Assembly: GCA_038503075.1 (NCBI GenBank)
Contig: JBCAML010000001.1
Coordinates: 310,001-374,000, forward strand
Length of the DNA: 64,000 nt
Direction: 5' to 3'
Origin: Gyromitra esculenta
Lineage: Eukaryota; Ascomycota; Pezizomycetes; Pezizales; Discinaceae
Below are positions 11,473 through 24,854 of this stretch, piece by piece (within the stretch, counting starts at the first letter, position 1; each line of letters opens with the position of its first letter). The notes beneath the pieces are model-generated. The model made no database searches and had not been told where the DNA came from. It saw only the letters and a program-made list of their open reading frames with translations. The position numbers and the translations under genes are program-made.

Positions 11473-14400
11473 ATTTGGGAAACTGTTTTTTTAAAGCATT
11501 AGTTCTAGTTGTTGCTCTTTTTGTCCATTTCTGGTTTCTTTTTCGGTCTTTTTTCTCGGAAGGGGGTTCCTTGTGGTTCTTGCTTTATAAAATTTCGAAG
11601 GCAATAGAATCGCAAGGCAGGCATCTAAAAAAGCATATTATCTAGTTCATTCAGTTACAACTCCTTTCCTCTACTGTCGCTTTGCTTTTCCTTGATAATT
11701 GTGATTTCCTATTTACATTATTAGATAGCTTTCTTGCTACTTGGGTAATAAGGGATTCACATTACTATCAAATAATTTTCCTGGCAAGGCATGAGGATGG
11801 TGGTAAAACGGATTTCTGTAGGAAGGAGGTATATATGTTGGTGACGTATGATGTCAGGGGATAGAAATAACGAAATATATTCTGTCAAGAGATGTAGATG
11901 GTTGATTTTTACAGCTATTTAAGAATTTTTTCCTACTTGGTGCTGTTTTGCCAAAAATTTCCTATAAGAAACTTTCTTGATCGAACTTGGGTTGTTTGGG
12001 AACGTTTGCCTTCATGGAGTGTCACTCGACTTGGGGAAAAGGTTGAGAAATATCACGGAAGGATGATGAGGATTGAGATAGTAGCATGGAGCTTTATTTA
12101 TTTATTTTAAGGAATGGAGATCTGCCGAAAGTAGTTTAGATGATGGGTTATGGGTGTGATTTCCTAGGAGACCCCGTGACAAACATATTTGAGAAAAGAC
12201 TGCTAGGAAGCGTGACTACATGTAGTTGTTAATCTGAATAGATAAGAGGCATCTGAAAGGGTCTAGAATTTCGGTTATGGTTATTTGGATTTAGGATTTA
12301 TGTGGCTTCTAGAATGAGTGATCTATCAAACGCAGTGTAACATCTTTAGCAACCCCCATATATTACCCAGAGCCAATCGAAGACTCAATAGTATCTAAAA
12401 TCGATCCCGGAAAGCTAGTAATCAAGTTACCGTAATGAGCACGAAAAGCAGCCCCGTGCCTACCCCTCTCATATAACGTACGCTAGAAAAGGATCGAAAA
12501 ACCGGCGTTTCCTAACAAGGCTTTGTAGCCGGCTCAGGTGTTAGAGTCTTCTGGGGATTCAATAACAGCACGAGCCTCAAGTATCTCGTCTCTTGATATT
12601 TTTTGCCATACTCTGTAGATTGCTGCGTACTGCAGTGTGGCAGCTGAAGGCATTAAGGGATGGGGGCGAGCTTACTTAAAATCATCGAGCGATGTAGGAG
12701 GTCTGTGGGACATTAATTTTCTGGTCGAACTGATTCCACTGTTAGGATAAGGATTGCGCTTCAGACAAACGTTTTATCTTGATTTTTTGGTATTCCTTAA
12801 GTACTTGCCTGAAATGTATATAACAACACTGCTATTTAGAAGCCCATGGATAATTCTAGAATTGTAAATTCGATTTTATGTTTTTATTAAATGTAATTTT
12901 GTGTTTGCAGGCCCTGTATTGTCATTTCTCTCTTAGCATGTTAGTGAAAATGACTTCACGTAGTCTACTCTTTATTTACCCTTAAGGGCGCTTCCATTTG
13001 AACAATTTTCGTGTACCCATGGATAGCGGTTTCTGTGTTAGCAAAAGCGAACAAATGAAGATCCTGATATCTAGGTAGGCTAGTTCTGGTGCAACCTAGA
13101 GAAGGGTATACGTAAGGATAGAACCGGTCCTTTAGGCTAGTTTATTGCGTGATAATTTGCTCTCCTCTATATAAAGAAACCCTTAATCTTCTAGAACGGT
13201 AAGCCACTGTGCTGCTCACTAAATACGCAACAATTAGTCATAATATCTTGTCTTTTATTATGGTTTTAGTGGTGTGGGATATAAGCTTATCCGAGACTCT
13301 TGCCTCGAGATCGAACTATCTTGCAGTGTAGTTGTGTACGTTGGGACTCGGAATATTGTTGCTACGTTACATAGCGATTAGAAAATATCAGTCTTATATA
13401 ACTCGGCTTATCACCTCTTAAATCAGCTCAGAGATTTAAAGACATATGTTTTTATTTAGTAATATATGCATGTATGTAGGCCTTCTGATGTATGCTGAGG
13501 TGGCGTGTGCCTAATGAAATGTGCCTAATGAAATGATAGATTAAATACACGTATGCCGAGGTGAACTTTCTTGATTGAGTAACACTTCTGACAAATAAGC
13601 TACACGTAAGATCATATCGATTACTAGAGCTGGTTGTAAGTTAATTGAGCTCATCTAAAAGAGGATGGAGTTTGTATATGGTATATAGGCAGATTTTTGC
13701 ACAAAGGTGGTTGGTTGGTTATAGACATGAAAATCACCATAAATCACTCACTCACTCAAAGTTGACTCAGATTTAAACAAAATTTATTGGGCATAAATGT
13801 CTCTTATCTATGCGTTACTAATTTTCTGAACTAGAAGAAAATGTGTAACCATCCAGAGACTCGATGTTAAGTGTATTGTGATCTACAAGTCCCGCCAAGC
13901 CTATGTTTTCTTGGCTTGACCATTTGCCATTTGCGAGCGCTGCTTCATTAAAACATTTTTAATCATCAATGATCAAGCAATAGATGGCCTAGAGTGATTT
14001 GTATTTATATACTCTTATTACGTCGTTTATCCGTAAGGGAAATGTATTCGATCTGGTGACCGTAAGCGGACACGATACAGACATGGACATTGTTTGCGGC
14101 GAACCTGGAATTTTCGAGATCCGGCTAACCCCACAGAGGACATAAAAAAGATCCCGGTGAGTCAAATCCCAGCGATATCACGGCATGTCTACCCCTACTT
14201 CTAATTCCTATGACATCGATAAACAAAACCCCGTATCGCTAAGGAGAATGACCATAAAGCACTCTAAAACACTCAAGGCCAAAGAAATCAGCGCGTGGGG
14301 AGGGTTTTACAAATACGAACATTCGAAACACGAGACAAGGCAGTGGATAAAATAATGATAATAAATACCGAAAACAGGAGGAGAGATAAGCGCCAAAGGC

Positions 14401-14999
14401 TTCGATGAGGTGATCGAAAGAGGTGATCGAAAATTGAAAGAAAGTGTGGAAGAGAAAGAAAAGGAATCAAAAGTGGATTAGCAACAGTAAGAAATAAGAT
14501 GAGGGAGATATGGCACCCAGCCCAAAATGCATGACCAACACACGAAATAAATGGCGGAGCAAAAAAATGGGGCAAAAAGAAAAAAGTCCGATACTCGTTT
14601 TGCGTATCGTGGTGGTTGTTTCGCGGCATGGGGTACACAACCCGTGTGGTGTGAAAGATCAACTCCATGGACGAGATGGAGAAGTACGGAAGACGTATCA
14701 AGGGAAACATGGGTTTACCGAGGGTTCTAAATGTTTTTATCCAAATTTCAAGCCGAATTTGAGGATTCTCTCGGAATCCCCCCGAGAGATTATCGCTCCG
14801 AGCCAAAGTATTTAGCGGTTTGCCGAGAATAGGCGTGAAATAGGCGTGATCCATGGCGGCATGGCGGGAATGCACGTACAGAGTAAAGGTAGACGCCCAG
14901 GGACATATCGATGCGTAATTTGTTTTTCTGGAAATCTAGAGGCTCCTTGCACTCCTATTACTGCGTTGGGAGGTTTTCAAGCGGGCTAGGAGCCCCGCT

Positions 15000-15134
15000 G
15001 TTTGCCATGATAAATACCTGAGTCCTCACCCCTCCTCCCCAGTTCCTCAGTCAAGACTCAACCTTACTCGCATCTGTCACTTTTATCACGAACAACGAAT
15101 CTACGAATCTTACCTCAAACCTCTCCATCCTAAA
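15000..15134 (+). promoter_or_regulatory. GAPDH core promoter and CT-rich start region
   Basis: A TATA-like GATAAATA near 15009-15016 is followed by a CT-rich tract (about 15025-15130) ending in CAAG/CAACC-type start contexts. Strong fungal glycolytic promoters commonly have this TATA plus CT-box design. The tract ends at the donor of an untranslated intron at 15135. Confidence 0.5.
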
Positions 15135-15289
15135 GTGAGTTCTTTTTTGGCATTTTGTTTAAAAGCCGCTCATTTTCCATCTCATCCGGATGGAAAAAGC
15201 TAGAGTTTATCTACTTAAACTCCACCCCTATTACCCCGCCTCATATACCTAATCTATCAAGTTCCATCCCGTTCTAACGTTCTCAACAG
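15135..15289 (+). other. Probable 5' untranslated intron of GAPDH
   Basis: A GTGAGT donor at 15135 follows the CT-rich leader, and an acceptor ending CTCAACAG closes at 15289, 21 bases before the GAPDH start codon. A CTAAC branch-like site lies about 16 bases upstream of the acceptor. Leader introns are common in highly expressed fungal genes. The call rests on splice-site pattern only. Confidence 0.55.
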
Positions 15290-15310
15290 AATCGTCAAGC
15301 AGTTGTCAAA

Positions 15311-16739
<1,429 letters not shown>

Positions 16740-18198
16740 ACGCGTGCTCCTAACAATGTTAGTTCCTTTAGTTTTTTTTTGATTTTCTTTTTGCAGTAAA
16801 CTCATAAACTATGCGTTGGGGACACCATAAATGGAGAGATTCTGGAGCTGTCGATAGATGCATATAAGAGGATAAATTGACATGAACAGCAACTGCAGAG
16901 GAACAGAGCGTGTATTCTTTTTTCTTTATTCATGTCAATACCTCATAAATACAAAAAGTACGCAAAAAGTGGTCCAGGAATGCCGATAGGGATTAGTCTT
17001 GGCAAAATTGCACATGTTCTCACTCGGTGCAAGCATCGATATAGGGTGCCTTGTTTGCTTGTTTGCTTGACCGGCCCCCGAAGTAGCTCCTGCATAGTCC
17101 GAGTGCCCATCAGTAGTCTAGAGCCTACGAACTCTGGAAACCGTGTTGGGACACTAGCAAGCTTTTCGATACTTCTGGCTTAACCAACTTGGGTTTATGT
17201 TTCTTGCAATCGTCTATCATTTAGTTTCAAAGGATTTAAACATTTCTGTCTACGTCAGGGTATCAGCTATTCTCCTTAAATACTTAACTGTTATGCCTCA
17301 CGTACTGCCACTCATTACCTATTGGCTTTCTACGAGATATCGATGATTCTGAGAACAAGCTTATTTAATTTCATTAAGACCGAAAAAAGGGTTACCTAAA
17401 GAGATGACGCAGCAAATAGTCACTACCAAATTTTTTTCTCTCTGCGTCAAGAACGAGAAAAGAAAAAAAGGAAAGAAAAGAAATTAAACATGAATAGTTC
17501 CGAGGACAGACAGGCCGCGAAAAGAAATGAAAAAAAGTAAATTCCAGGCAGTTAGATCGAGAGATTCAAAAGGAAAAAAGAAAGTAATCTTTCAAGTCAA
17601 CGACCTGAAACCTGTAAACCCTAACCCTAATCCCAAACGCTCTCAAAGGAGGTGTCCATTGGGGCGAATTTTCGAGGCCTATCAGACATACACAGACAGA
17701 GGAAGAAACAACAAAACAAGCTTAACCGCAATACTTTCCCCAGAACCCCAGAACAGCTTAGTCATCCTCTGATCTACCGATTCAATCGTAGCTTCCATTC
17801 TGAATTTCAGCACCCCATAGAACGTAGTTAGATTTCTCGCTTTTCGAGCCAACAGGTAATCCGGTGAGGGGGTATTTATGAAGACCATTCAAAGGGCATT
17901 TTTCCCCATTTTTCCCTCCCACTTTCAGCATCTGAGGATTCGCTAAATTTTAGCTTGCCTGTCTTTTTTCGCGACTTTGTTCCGGTATAAAGTAAAACCG
18001 AATACTGTAACGCCCAGACAGCGTAAGATGTGATCGATTTTTCCCTCTTCTCTTTCTTCCCTCGATGATAGGTTTTGGTTTGGTGATACGAATCGAGAAA
18101 AGTTGCTTTCCATCGAATCTTAACTCCTATAGTTTATAAAAACGTAGTTTTAGCAACTGGCATCCTCATTTCTACTTTGCACTGCCCATCCTCTCATC
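16740..18198. other. Intergenic between convergent GAPDH and UPF2
   Basis: This holds the two 3' regions and no gene I can support. A short telomere-like motif lies at 17616-17630. Purine-rich runs (AAAAGAAAAG type) occupy about 17440-17590. Small open frames at 16932-17183 and 17527-17772 resemble no family. Confidence 0.6.
17616..17630 (+). repeat. Interstitial telomere-like motif
   Basis: AAACCCTAACCCTAA contains two full CCCTAA units and is followed by a degenerate third. Filamentous ascomycete telomeres use TTAGGG/CCCTAA. The same word is known as a telo-box in some promoters, but here it sits between two convergent genes. It could be a chance or relic occurrence. Confidence 0.4.
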
Positions 18199-21100
18199 CT
18201 ATAGGGCTTTCGCCAATCCGTTCGTGACGGGGAAGGGAGTCTTTGCCGCCTTTGCTTCTCTGATACCGATCAAAGAAGTAGTACTAGCGTAAGTCTGACT
18301 CCCCATTCCGTGACGAACTGGTTGGCGGCGGTTATCATCAAGGTTTTCGCCATACCAATTGAGGTCATTCATTGATAATTTACGGCCACGCTGGGTACCG
18401 CCTCGGCTCCCGTTGCTGTTGCCGTAGTTACTATTGCCCCGCTCGTATTTGATGTGAACGCCGTTGGCGGCTGCATGCTTTTCCAGAGCTGTGAGAGATA
18501 TATTAATAATTTTATACAACCAGAGTACTAGGTGCGAATTTCCACGCTTACCATCCATCTCACTAGTCTCTTCCATCCTGTCGTAGTTCATAACCAATTC
18601 TTTGATCTTCAGCTTCTCCTGTCTCTCTGCCTCTTGCGTATTCTTCATCGCCATCGCCAAACTAGAGTTACTTGGCAACTCAACTGTCTTCGTCTGCTGC
18701 TTATTTCCCTTCTTTGTCAACAAACTAAACGCCATCATCCCGCTACTAGTAGGACTCATCATCGATGTCGGTCGGCTGCTACTAGAGATATTAATATCAC
18801 CGATATCCCCGCTCCCACCATCAAATGTCGACTCCCGGCTCAGCACAGACAAAGTACTTCCGGCACGCTTTATCGGCAGTGGAACATCGAAGAGTGGCTT
18901 TCGCTCGAATTTGCGCGCGTCAATGGACTCTTGCAACATCTTTGCGAACTCTCTGTCGAATTCCGCGTCTGCTTCAGGATCACGTAGCTCTTCTTGCACA
19001 TCCACGACAATATCCTCTTCATCCTCATCGCTTGACGAGCTCGTAGAATCGTCAGAGTTTTGGCGTTCCATATGGATACCGGGGGTCGGAGGTTCGTCCT
19101 CTTCACCTTCTGAGACACCGTCAGCTTCGTCCTCGCCTTCACGAAGCTCAGCCTCCTCATCGTCGGAATCGGCGTCTTCGGGTTCTTCAGGCTCAGCGGG
19201 ATTGGATTTGTCATCTGGCTTGTAGGTTTTCGCAACGGCTTCTTCGAAAGTTTTACCGGCATCCTCGAGGGAGGTAGGAAGATCCCAAGTTGGCCGAATG
19301 GCCTGAAAGGTATCTTGAACAATGAATTCGATATCCATTGGAAGCGAGTCTTTCGTAAAAAGATAGTACTTCAAAAAATCAGCATTGTAAACCCGAAAAA
19401 TAAGCGCAAACAAGGAACAAACCTGAAAAAATGTCAAAAAGAAATCTAGCTTCTTCTTCGCACTTCCTCTATCGAAACACATTCCACACACATCCAACAA
19501 TGTACAAACCAGCCTAATCCTGAAGAAATCATCCGGCATATCAAGCATACAAATCTTCCCCGGCTTTGGAGTCCCACCTTCATGGCCAAATGTAATCATT
19601 CTATATAGCGCGTCGAAGATGACTGGCGAGTCAATCAGCTTATAAGTATACATTTCACCCAAGTACTTCACTTGCGCGACCCTGCGTTGATTATGCTTAA
19701 AGTTGTTTTGCTCTAGCCCCAGCGATATCTGCTCAAGCACCTCATCGATAACAGAGTGCATGAAATCCTGATGGTAACGCCCGATGGCACCCACGAGGAT
19801 AGCAAGAATGTGGACATTATTATAACGAACTTTCCAGATCTTTGTAAAGACCTTGAATAACATGGTAACCACTTCTTTGTCCTCCCAATGCAGCTTGCGT
19901 ATCTGTTTGAGGATCTTAACATAGTTGCGCTTCGTCAAGTCGAGATAAATGAGTTTCCTGATGAATAGCTCCATCACACTACGCTCTTTTTGTGCGATTG
20001 CAGGCCTCTCGGGAGGATTGACATAGTAGAACGCGTTCTCGATTGCAACACGCTCATGAGGTCCCAAATAGGCCACACTATCCTTCTTGCGTTTCAGAGT
20101 TTCCAAGAATGTGCTCATCCGTGGATTGGTCTCCGGGTTGCGAAGCAAGAACCTCCCACAGTTCTCAAGGGTATTGCAAATAACGTTGACGTTAATTCTG
20201 TGGAAGTCTTCCAACGCAACTTTCAAGCAGTGGAAAATGACATGCTGTGGGACCACTCCAAACTTTGTCAATTCCGACAAGTATCGTGTATTGCTAGAGC
20301 GGACTTCAACCAAATCCTTTTCCTTGCGGCGTTGAAGTGATCGGAACTCCTTATCAAGGTAGTCAACCATTCCTTTGCCCACATCCGGAAGATATCTGTT
20401 GAGAGTTGCAATCAAGCGTGAGTAGTAAGGGAGAAGATCTTGGCGGCCACGAGGAACATCTTGGAGTACTTTGAGAAGTCGGTTCCTTGAAGCTTTTGAG
20501 TTGAGGAAGCAAAATTCGACAGCGGCTAGGTCGATAAGGTCGCGATTCGTAAGCTCGGGGAGCCGGACAAGTAGAGCATCTACTTGCGCACCGATAGTCT
20601 TATTTGCAATAGCAGTGCTAGATTCTTCATTCCCAGCTTTATTCTCCCCGGCGACCGGAGACGAAGGTGGCTCGAGACCAGCATCGCCGTTCTCGGCAGC
20701 TGTTTCATCTTTTTCTGCTTCATCTTCACCGTCCTTTTTCTTATCCATATCCTTTCCATCTACTTCCGTTTTCTTCCGTTTCCCATCTTCCAGCAGTACT
20801 GCCGGAACCCTAACCTTAAGATCAATCAGATCTTCGTAAAACCTCCTCTGGTCCTCATCCTCCCACATTCCATTTTTGCCACCATCTTCCCTCACGGCAA
20901 ACATACTGCCACCCTCCCTGATAATACTATCAGCTACCTCTTCGTCCTTTTCGTCCTGTAGATCCGGCATATCCACCCCCAAAACATCCGCCACAATCTG
21001 GGCGTTAGCAATAAATTTTTCCTTCGTCTTGACTAGTTTCTCGTAGTTGGCTTGACGATCTTCAAAAATCTCGCCTGACTTGATGTACGCTTCCGCATTA

Positions 21101-22270
21101 CGAGCCGACTGAGTCTGTAGGTGCTTGTGTTGTCGGACAATATGAGCCTTCACGGATTCTAAGTAGCGGGTGAGGATGTTCTTGAATCGCTGCTGGAGGT
21201 CAACTGCAACTAGTGGAGGGTCTTCCGAGTCGACTAAGCCGTTTGCTTCTGCTGCATCGCCATTTGGCTTCCCAGAATCCGCGGTGACAGTAGCCCCATC
21301 CTCCTCCACAACCTTTCTTGTCAAGTTCCTCGGCTTAACCCCCAAAATATCGTAGGAGAAGTTCTTGACAAATAAAACCACCAAAGGAAGATTGATATGT
21401 TCTTTATCTCTGCCCAAGAGATCCTTCAAGACTTCCAAGGGAAATGCTTCAGGTTCCCCTCCATCTTCTTTCCGCTTGATCCCATTACCAGCAACACTTG
21501 TCCCAGCAGCCTTTGTCCCGTTCTTCGCCGGCCCACTATCATCCACGTTTACGGCATCTTGTAAGCTTCTTAGAACCCCAACCAGCCATAATTCAACCCC
21601 TACCCTTAGTAAAACCCGCTGCCTAGCCAATCTCTCCTTCTCCTCTCTCTCTCTCTGCTCGGGGGTGAATCCCTTCAGTACATCCGGCCTCGGTGTTGCA
21701 AGCCCTTTCGCTAGTGCAAACGTAAGCTGTGGCGTAAATTCTTTTTGAAACCTCTGATGCAATGCCGACACAACCTCTACCGCAGCAGCGATGTCGGAAA
21801 TAGTCTTTGTCTTGCTAAGGCCCTCGGAGACAGCGGATATAACCTCAGGGAGATATTTCTCCAGAGAGATCGCCTGTATCTCCTTCAAGAGTGTCGGGAG
21901 TGAATCGGCGGTAAGTGACGTACGTACACGTTTTATTACGGCGGTATTCTTCTTGAGCGATGAGTCGAGAGATGCTGCCGTCTTAAAAACATCTGCAGCG
22001 CAAGACTGTTAGAAAGTTCAAGATAGAGAGGGCAGTTTTATTATCCAATGTGTTACTTTTTTGACCTTCCCAGGCGAGTTTGTTGAGCTCCCGCAATTCT
22101 CCTACCGAGAAAGTTAGCAACCCCACTTTTATTTTTTATTTTTTTATTCTCTCATTTTAACCCTCAGCTTCTTGACCCCTTCCCCTCCCCTCCTTGTCAC
22201 ACAGCAGGCTAAAAGACCACGAATACCAAAAAAACTTACGTTTGCGAGCACGATTCATTTGGACAGACAT
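18199..22270 (-). CDS. UPF2: Nonsense-mediated mRNA decay factor UPF2 (Nmd2)
   Basis: Predicted 1250-residue scaffold that bridges UPF1 and UPF3 on mRNAs with premature stops. Exons (minus strand): 22270-22240, 22101-22057, 21992-19423, 19368-18552, 18488-18199. Start chosen at 22270 because splicing gives MSVQMNRARKR joined to ELRELNKLAWEGQKN and then SLDSSLKKNTAVIKR, the conserved family N-terminus. MIF4G-type helical repeats fill most of the protein, for example around MSTFLETLKRKKDSVAYLG and the block LDFFLTFFQ joined to YYLFTKDSLPMDIEF. A strongly acidic segment follows the third repeat, and a Gly/Asn/Arg-rich C-terminus matches the UPF1-binding end. Two internal introns (54 and 63 bases) are stop-free and in frame; I removed them because the flanking family blocks join exactly. 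Confidence 0.95.
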
Positions 22271-22281
22271 TTTTTCTGTCC
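22261..22281 (-). promoter_or_regulatory. Hairpin with the UPF2 start codon in its loop
   Basis: On the transcript strand the stem GGACAGA pairs with TCTGTCC, and the 7-base loop AAAAATG ends in the UPF2 start codon. The 7-bp stem is perfect. Such a structure could slow initiation, but this is inference from pairing alone; the following ATG, four codons downstream, could act as a backup start. Confidence 0.35.
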
Positions 22282-23996
22282 TTTATTTCAGATTCTGTTC
22301 GTAGGGTATTGATTAAAGTCGTTCTTCTGCAATGCGATCACCTAGCAAGAAATATATCTGAGTTGGATTGATGTCGTTGGCTGAATTCAAATGTTATCGA
22401 TAAAACCGAACACGTCGAGGTTGTAGCTGTCCATGTGAGGGTGAACCGGAAAAGCTGTATAAGCAGCGGCGAAGAAGCTTATTCGCGAAGGCCCCAGACT
22501 GCACCTTCAACGATTGACTGGCGGGCGGATCGATTGATTGATGGGCGATAGGCCACTGGTACCTTATGATGAGGAGGGAAGGGAGGTTGAGTTGGTGGGG
22601 CGAGAGAGAACGTCAAGCGCAGGAAGTTAGGCCAGCTAAATTGGAGAAAGCGTATCGTGAAGACTTGACCGCCCGCGCCAGTTGTGAAGTGGCTCGTTGG
22701 CGGAATGCGGAGTGGCGGCAACAACAATAAACGCCACAGAATATATATTCTATTCTCTCAGCTGAGTGGGGCAACTATTCAGCTGCTAATTATTTATTAT
22801 TATTATTTTACTAGTAACTACTGCAGGAAACACGGGAGGTTTTGTCTCTCTAATACTTTGAGCTTTCGTAATAGCACATTCGCATAGAGTAGAGCCTTGT
22901 ACCCAGCTGCGTGTGAAACCACCATTCAGCTACCACAAACCCCAACTCCCACCTACAAGCGCCTCGGCAAAGGCTGATACTCTGCTACCCAACTGACCCC
23001 ACAAACCCTCCAAAAGCTCAGAAAACGCGGCCTGGCTTCGGCATCAGGTTGTCAGTCTCCCTTTTCGCGCCCCAGACATGCTGCTAGAAATATAACACAT
23101 CAACAAAATCTCCGTTGCAGGACTTTCCGGAATAGGCAAAGGATCGGTACCTATCGCAACTATCTGGAAAAAGTGCAAGAAACTCCACTTGCCTACATGT
23201 GACTATCCGTCCACTAGATAAGAGTCAAGATACCTGCTTTCGACTACATAATCGAATGACTGGCTTTAAAACTTTGAAGGCTATTAAAATAGCATGGAAT
23301 TGGAATATTGGAGTTCAGCTCTCAGGCAACAACAACCCCTCTTTAAATTGAGTAATTATGAGCAATCTTAGCCGCATCGTAACATTCTCAATATTTATTT
23401 TGATCTATCTGGCAGATGACTGGATATTCACGAAATGGTAATCAACACGAATGTTACCGGAAACATCAGGTCCTTGTCATGGATATACCAGTTTGAGTTA
23501 CGGATTGATGTCATCAAGTGCTGGGGATCCCGATCATTACCTCCGCGATCCGTGCACCACAGGGTTCTGCTATTACCAACCCTTCAAGGTCTAGCCCCCG
23601 TTATTTTCAGAGAAACAAGGCTTATGTTTCTATTCCCTTTATATATAAAAAAGGTCAAAAAACAAAAAATATAAAGAACAAAAGAAAACTTGGCATTGCG
23701 AATAAGCTTGTGTGTGTGTGTTTGTGTAAACATCAACCCCCCTCCTTCCATCAATATCAACCCTCAACATCCAGCCCAGAACCAACAGCTTTATATAAAA
23801 CATATCCCGACTCACTATCACCACCGCCTTCCAAAGCTACAAATAAAAAGTCAAATAACTCCAATAAAATATGCCCATAGAAACAAAAACAAAAAAAAGC
23901 AACCAACCCAGTATTGTACCACCGCTATGCGTCTAGTAATAATAAAACAAAATCATAAACAACAACCCTATCTTACCCTAATCAGGCCACTCCCCG
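22271..23996. other. Intergenic between UPF2 start and the PPxY protein gene
   Basis: This contains the UPF2 promoter side (about 22282-22700) and the 3' region of the tail-anchored gene. There is a GT microsatellite-like stretch near 23709-23726 and AC/AAC-rich DNA from 23740 to 23990. No gene recognised. Confidence 0.55.
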
Positions 23997-24854
23997 TTAC
24001 TGCCAAAGCCCAGCCAAAACCAAAGAAACGATGAAAATCCCCAACAGCACCGCCACCAGACTCACAAAAACCATCAATCTCGGATCAAAGTTACTCCAAT
24101 ACTCCCTCAACATATTCTTCGGTGTCGGCAGTAACGATGAATCCGGGGTCCCAATAATCCAGGCTTGTTTTTCGCTTGTTTGGGGTTGCTGGGTTGGTGG
24201 TAGGTTAATGGTCATCGGTCGACGGCGCTCGGCGATCAGCATCCGTAGTCGTCGTGAGAACCGCGGAGGGTGGAAGTGTGGTAGCTTAGCGTACTCGAAT
24301 GGAATGTAGCAGGGTCGTGAGTGATACATTGTAGGATACGGGTTTTCGGGGGTTTCCTGGTATGCTGGCGGTGGTACTCGATCTGTATATGGTGCTTCCA
24401 GAGAGATATTTTGGAATTTCGATGTTGCTGGAGTTCCTGACTCACTATTACTTGTAGCTGGAGAATAGGAGGAGGTTGCGCTGCGGTCTGAGTCGTCTTC
24501 TTTGAAGAAAATGGCGTGGGAGGGAGTCACAGACTCGTCGGTTGGCGGACCGTAAAGATCAAACGGATTGCTCCTATCAATCGTGCTAGATCCACACGCG
24601 GAAGAGGGGGAGGAGAGGAAAGACTCCTCGGAGATGGGACACGATAAAGGATAAGTACGACCATCCCATGCCTCGAGTTTCTCGTTAACCTGGATTATGA
24701 AATCTCGGTGAGGATGTGAAGGGTAGCATTTTTTGTTGCCCGCCGTCGGAGAATCATTGGCGATATATGGTCGTGGTTGGATGTTGGTGAACATGAATGA
24801 GTACTCATCGATAGTAGCTGCAGTCATTGCGCTTGTGGATGTAGGATTGGCCAT
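23997..24854 (-). CDS. Tail-anchored protein with PPxY motif, unknown function
   Basis: Predicted 285 residues, single exon. I chose the ATG at 24854 (MANPTSTS); an upstream in-frame ATG at 24914 would add 20 residues. Most of the chain is hydrophilic, rich in Ser, Pro and Thr, and likely disordered. A PPAY motif sits at 152-155, with a second Pro-Tyr-rich stretch just after. A basic patch (FSRRLRMLIAERRRP) precedes a single hydrophobic helix at about 260-284, which ends one residue before the stop. This is a tail-anchor layout with the bulk in the cytosol. PPxY motifs bind WW domains of Rsp5/Nedd4 ubiquitin ligases, so an adaptor role at a membrane is possible, but that is inference. I do not recognise the family. 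Confidence 0.75.
   Translation of the reverse strand: MANPTSTSAMTAATIDEYSFMFTNIQPRPYIANDSPTAGNKKCYPSHPHRDFIIQVNEKLEAWDGRTYPLSCPISEESFLSSPSSACGSSTIDRSNPFDLYGPPTDESVTPSHAIFFKEDDSDRSATSSYSPATSNSESGTPATSKFQNISLEAPYTDRVPPPAYQETPENPYPTMYHSRPCYIPFEYAKLPHFHPPRFSRRLRMLIAERRRPMTINLPPTQQPQTSEKQAWIIGTPDSSLLPTPKNMLREYWSNFDPRLMVFVSLVAVLLGIFIVSLVLAGLWQ

Larger units (their letters stand above)
11473..15310. other. Intergenic region, gene-poor, ending in GAPDH promoter
   Basis: No gene recognised over 3.8 kb. The first 250 bases are the hsp88 3' region. From 12.1 to 14.2 kb the sequence is AT-rich with frequent stops in all frames. A 195-codon minus-strand frame at 14288-14875 is compositionally biased (CT-rich on the coding strand) and matches nothing known. 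The last 300 bases form the GAPDH promoter and a 5' untranslated intron, listed separately. Confidence 0.6.

Noticed and set aside
14288..14875. 195-codon minus-strand open frame before GAPDH
   Set aside because: Its composition is driven by a CT/AG-biased stretch and no family is recognisable; no splice structure improves it.
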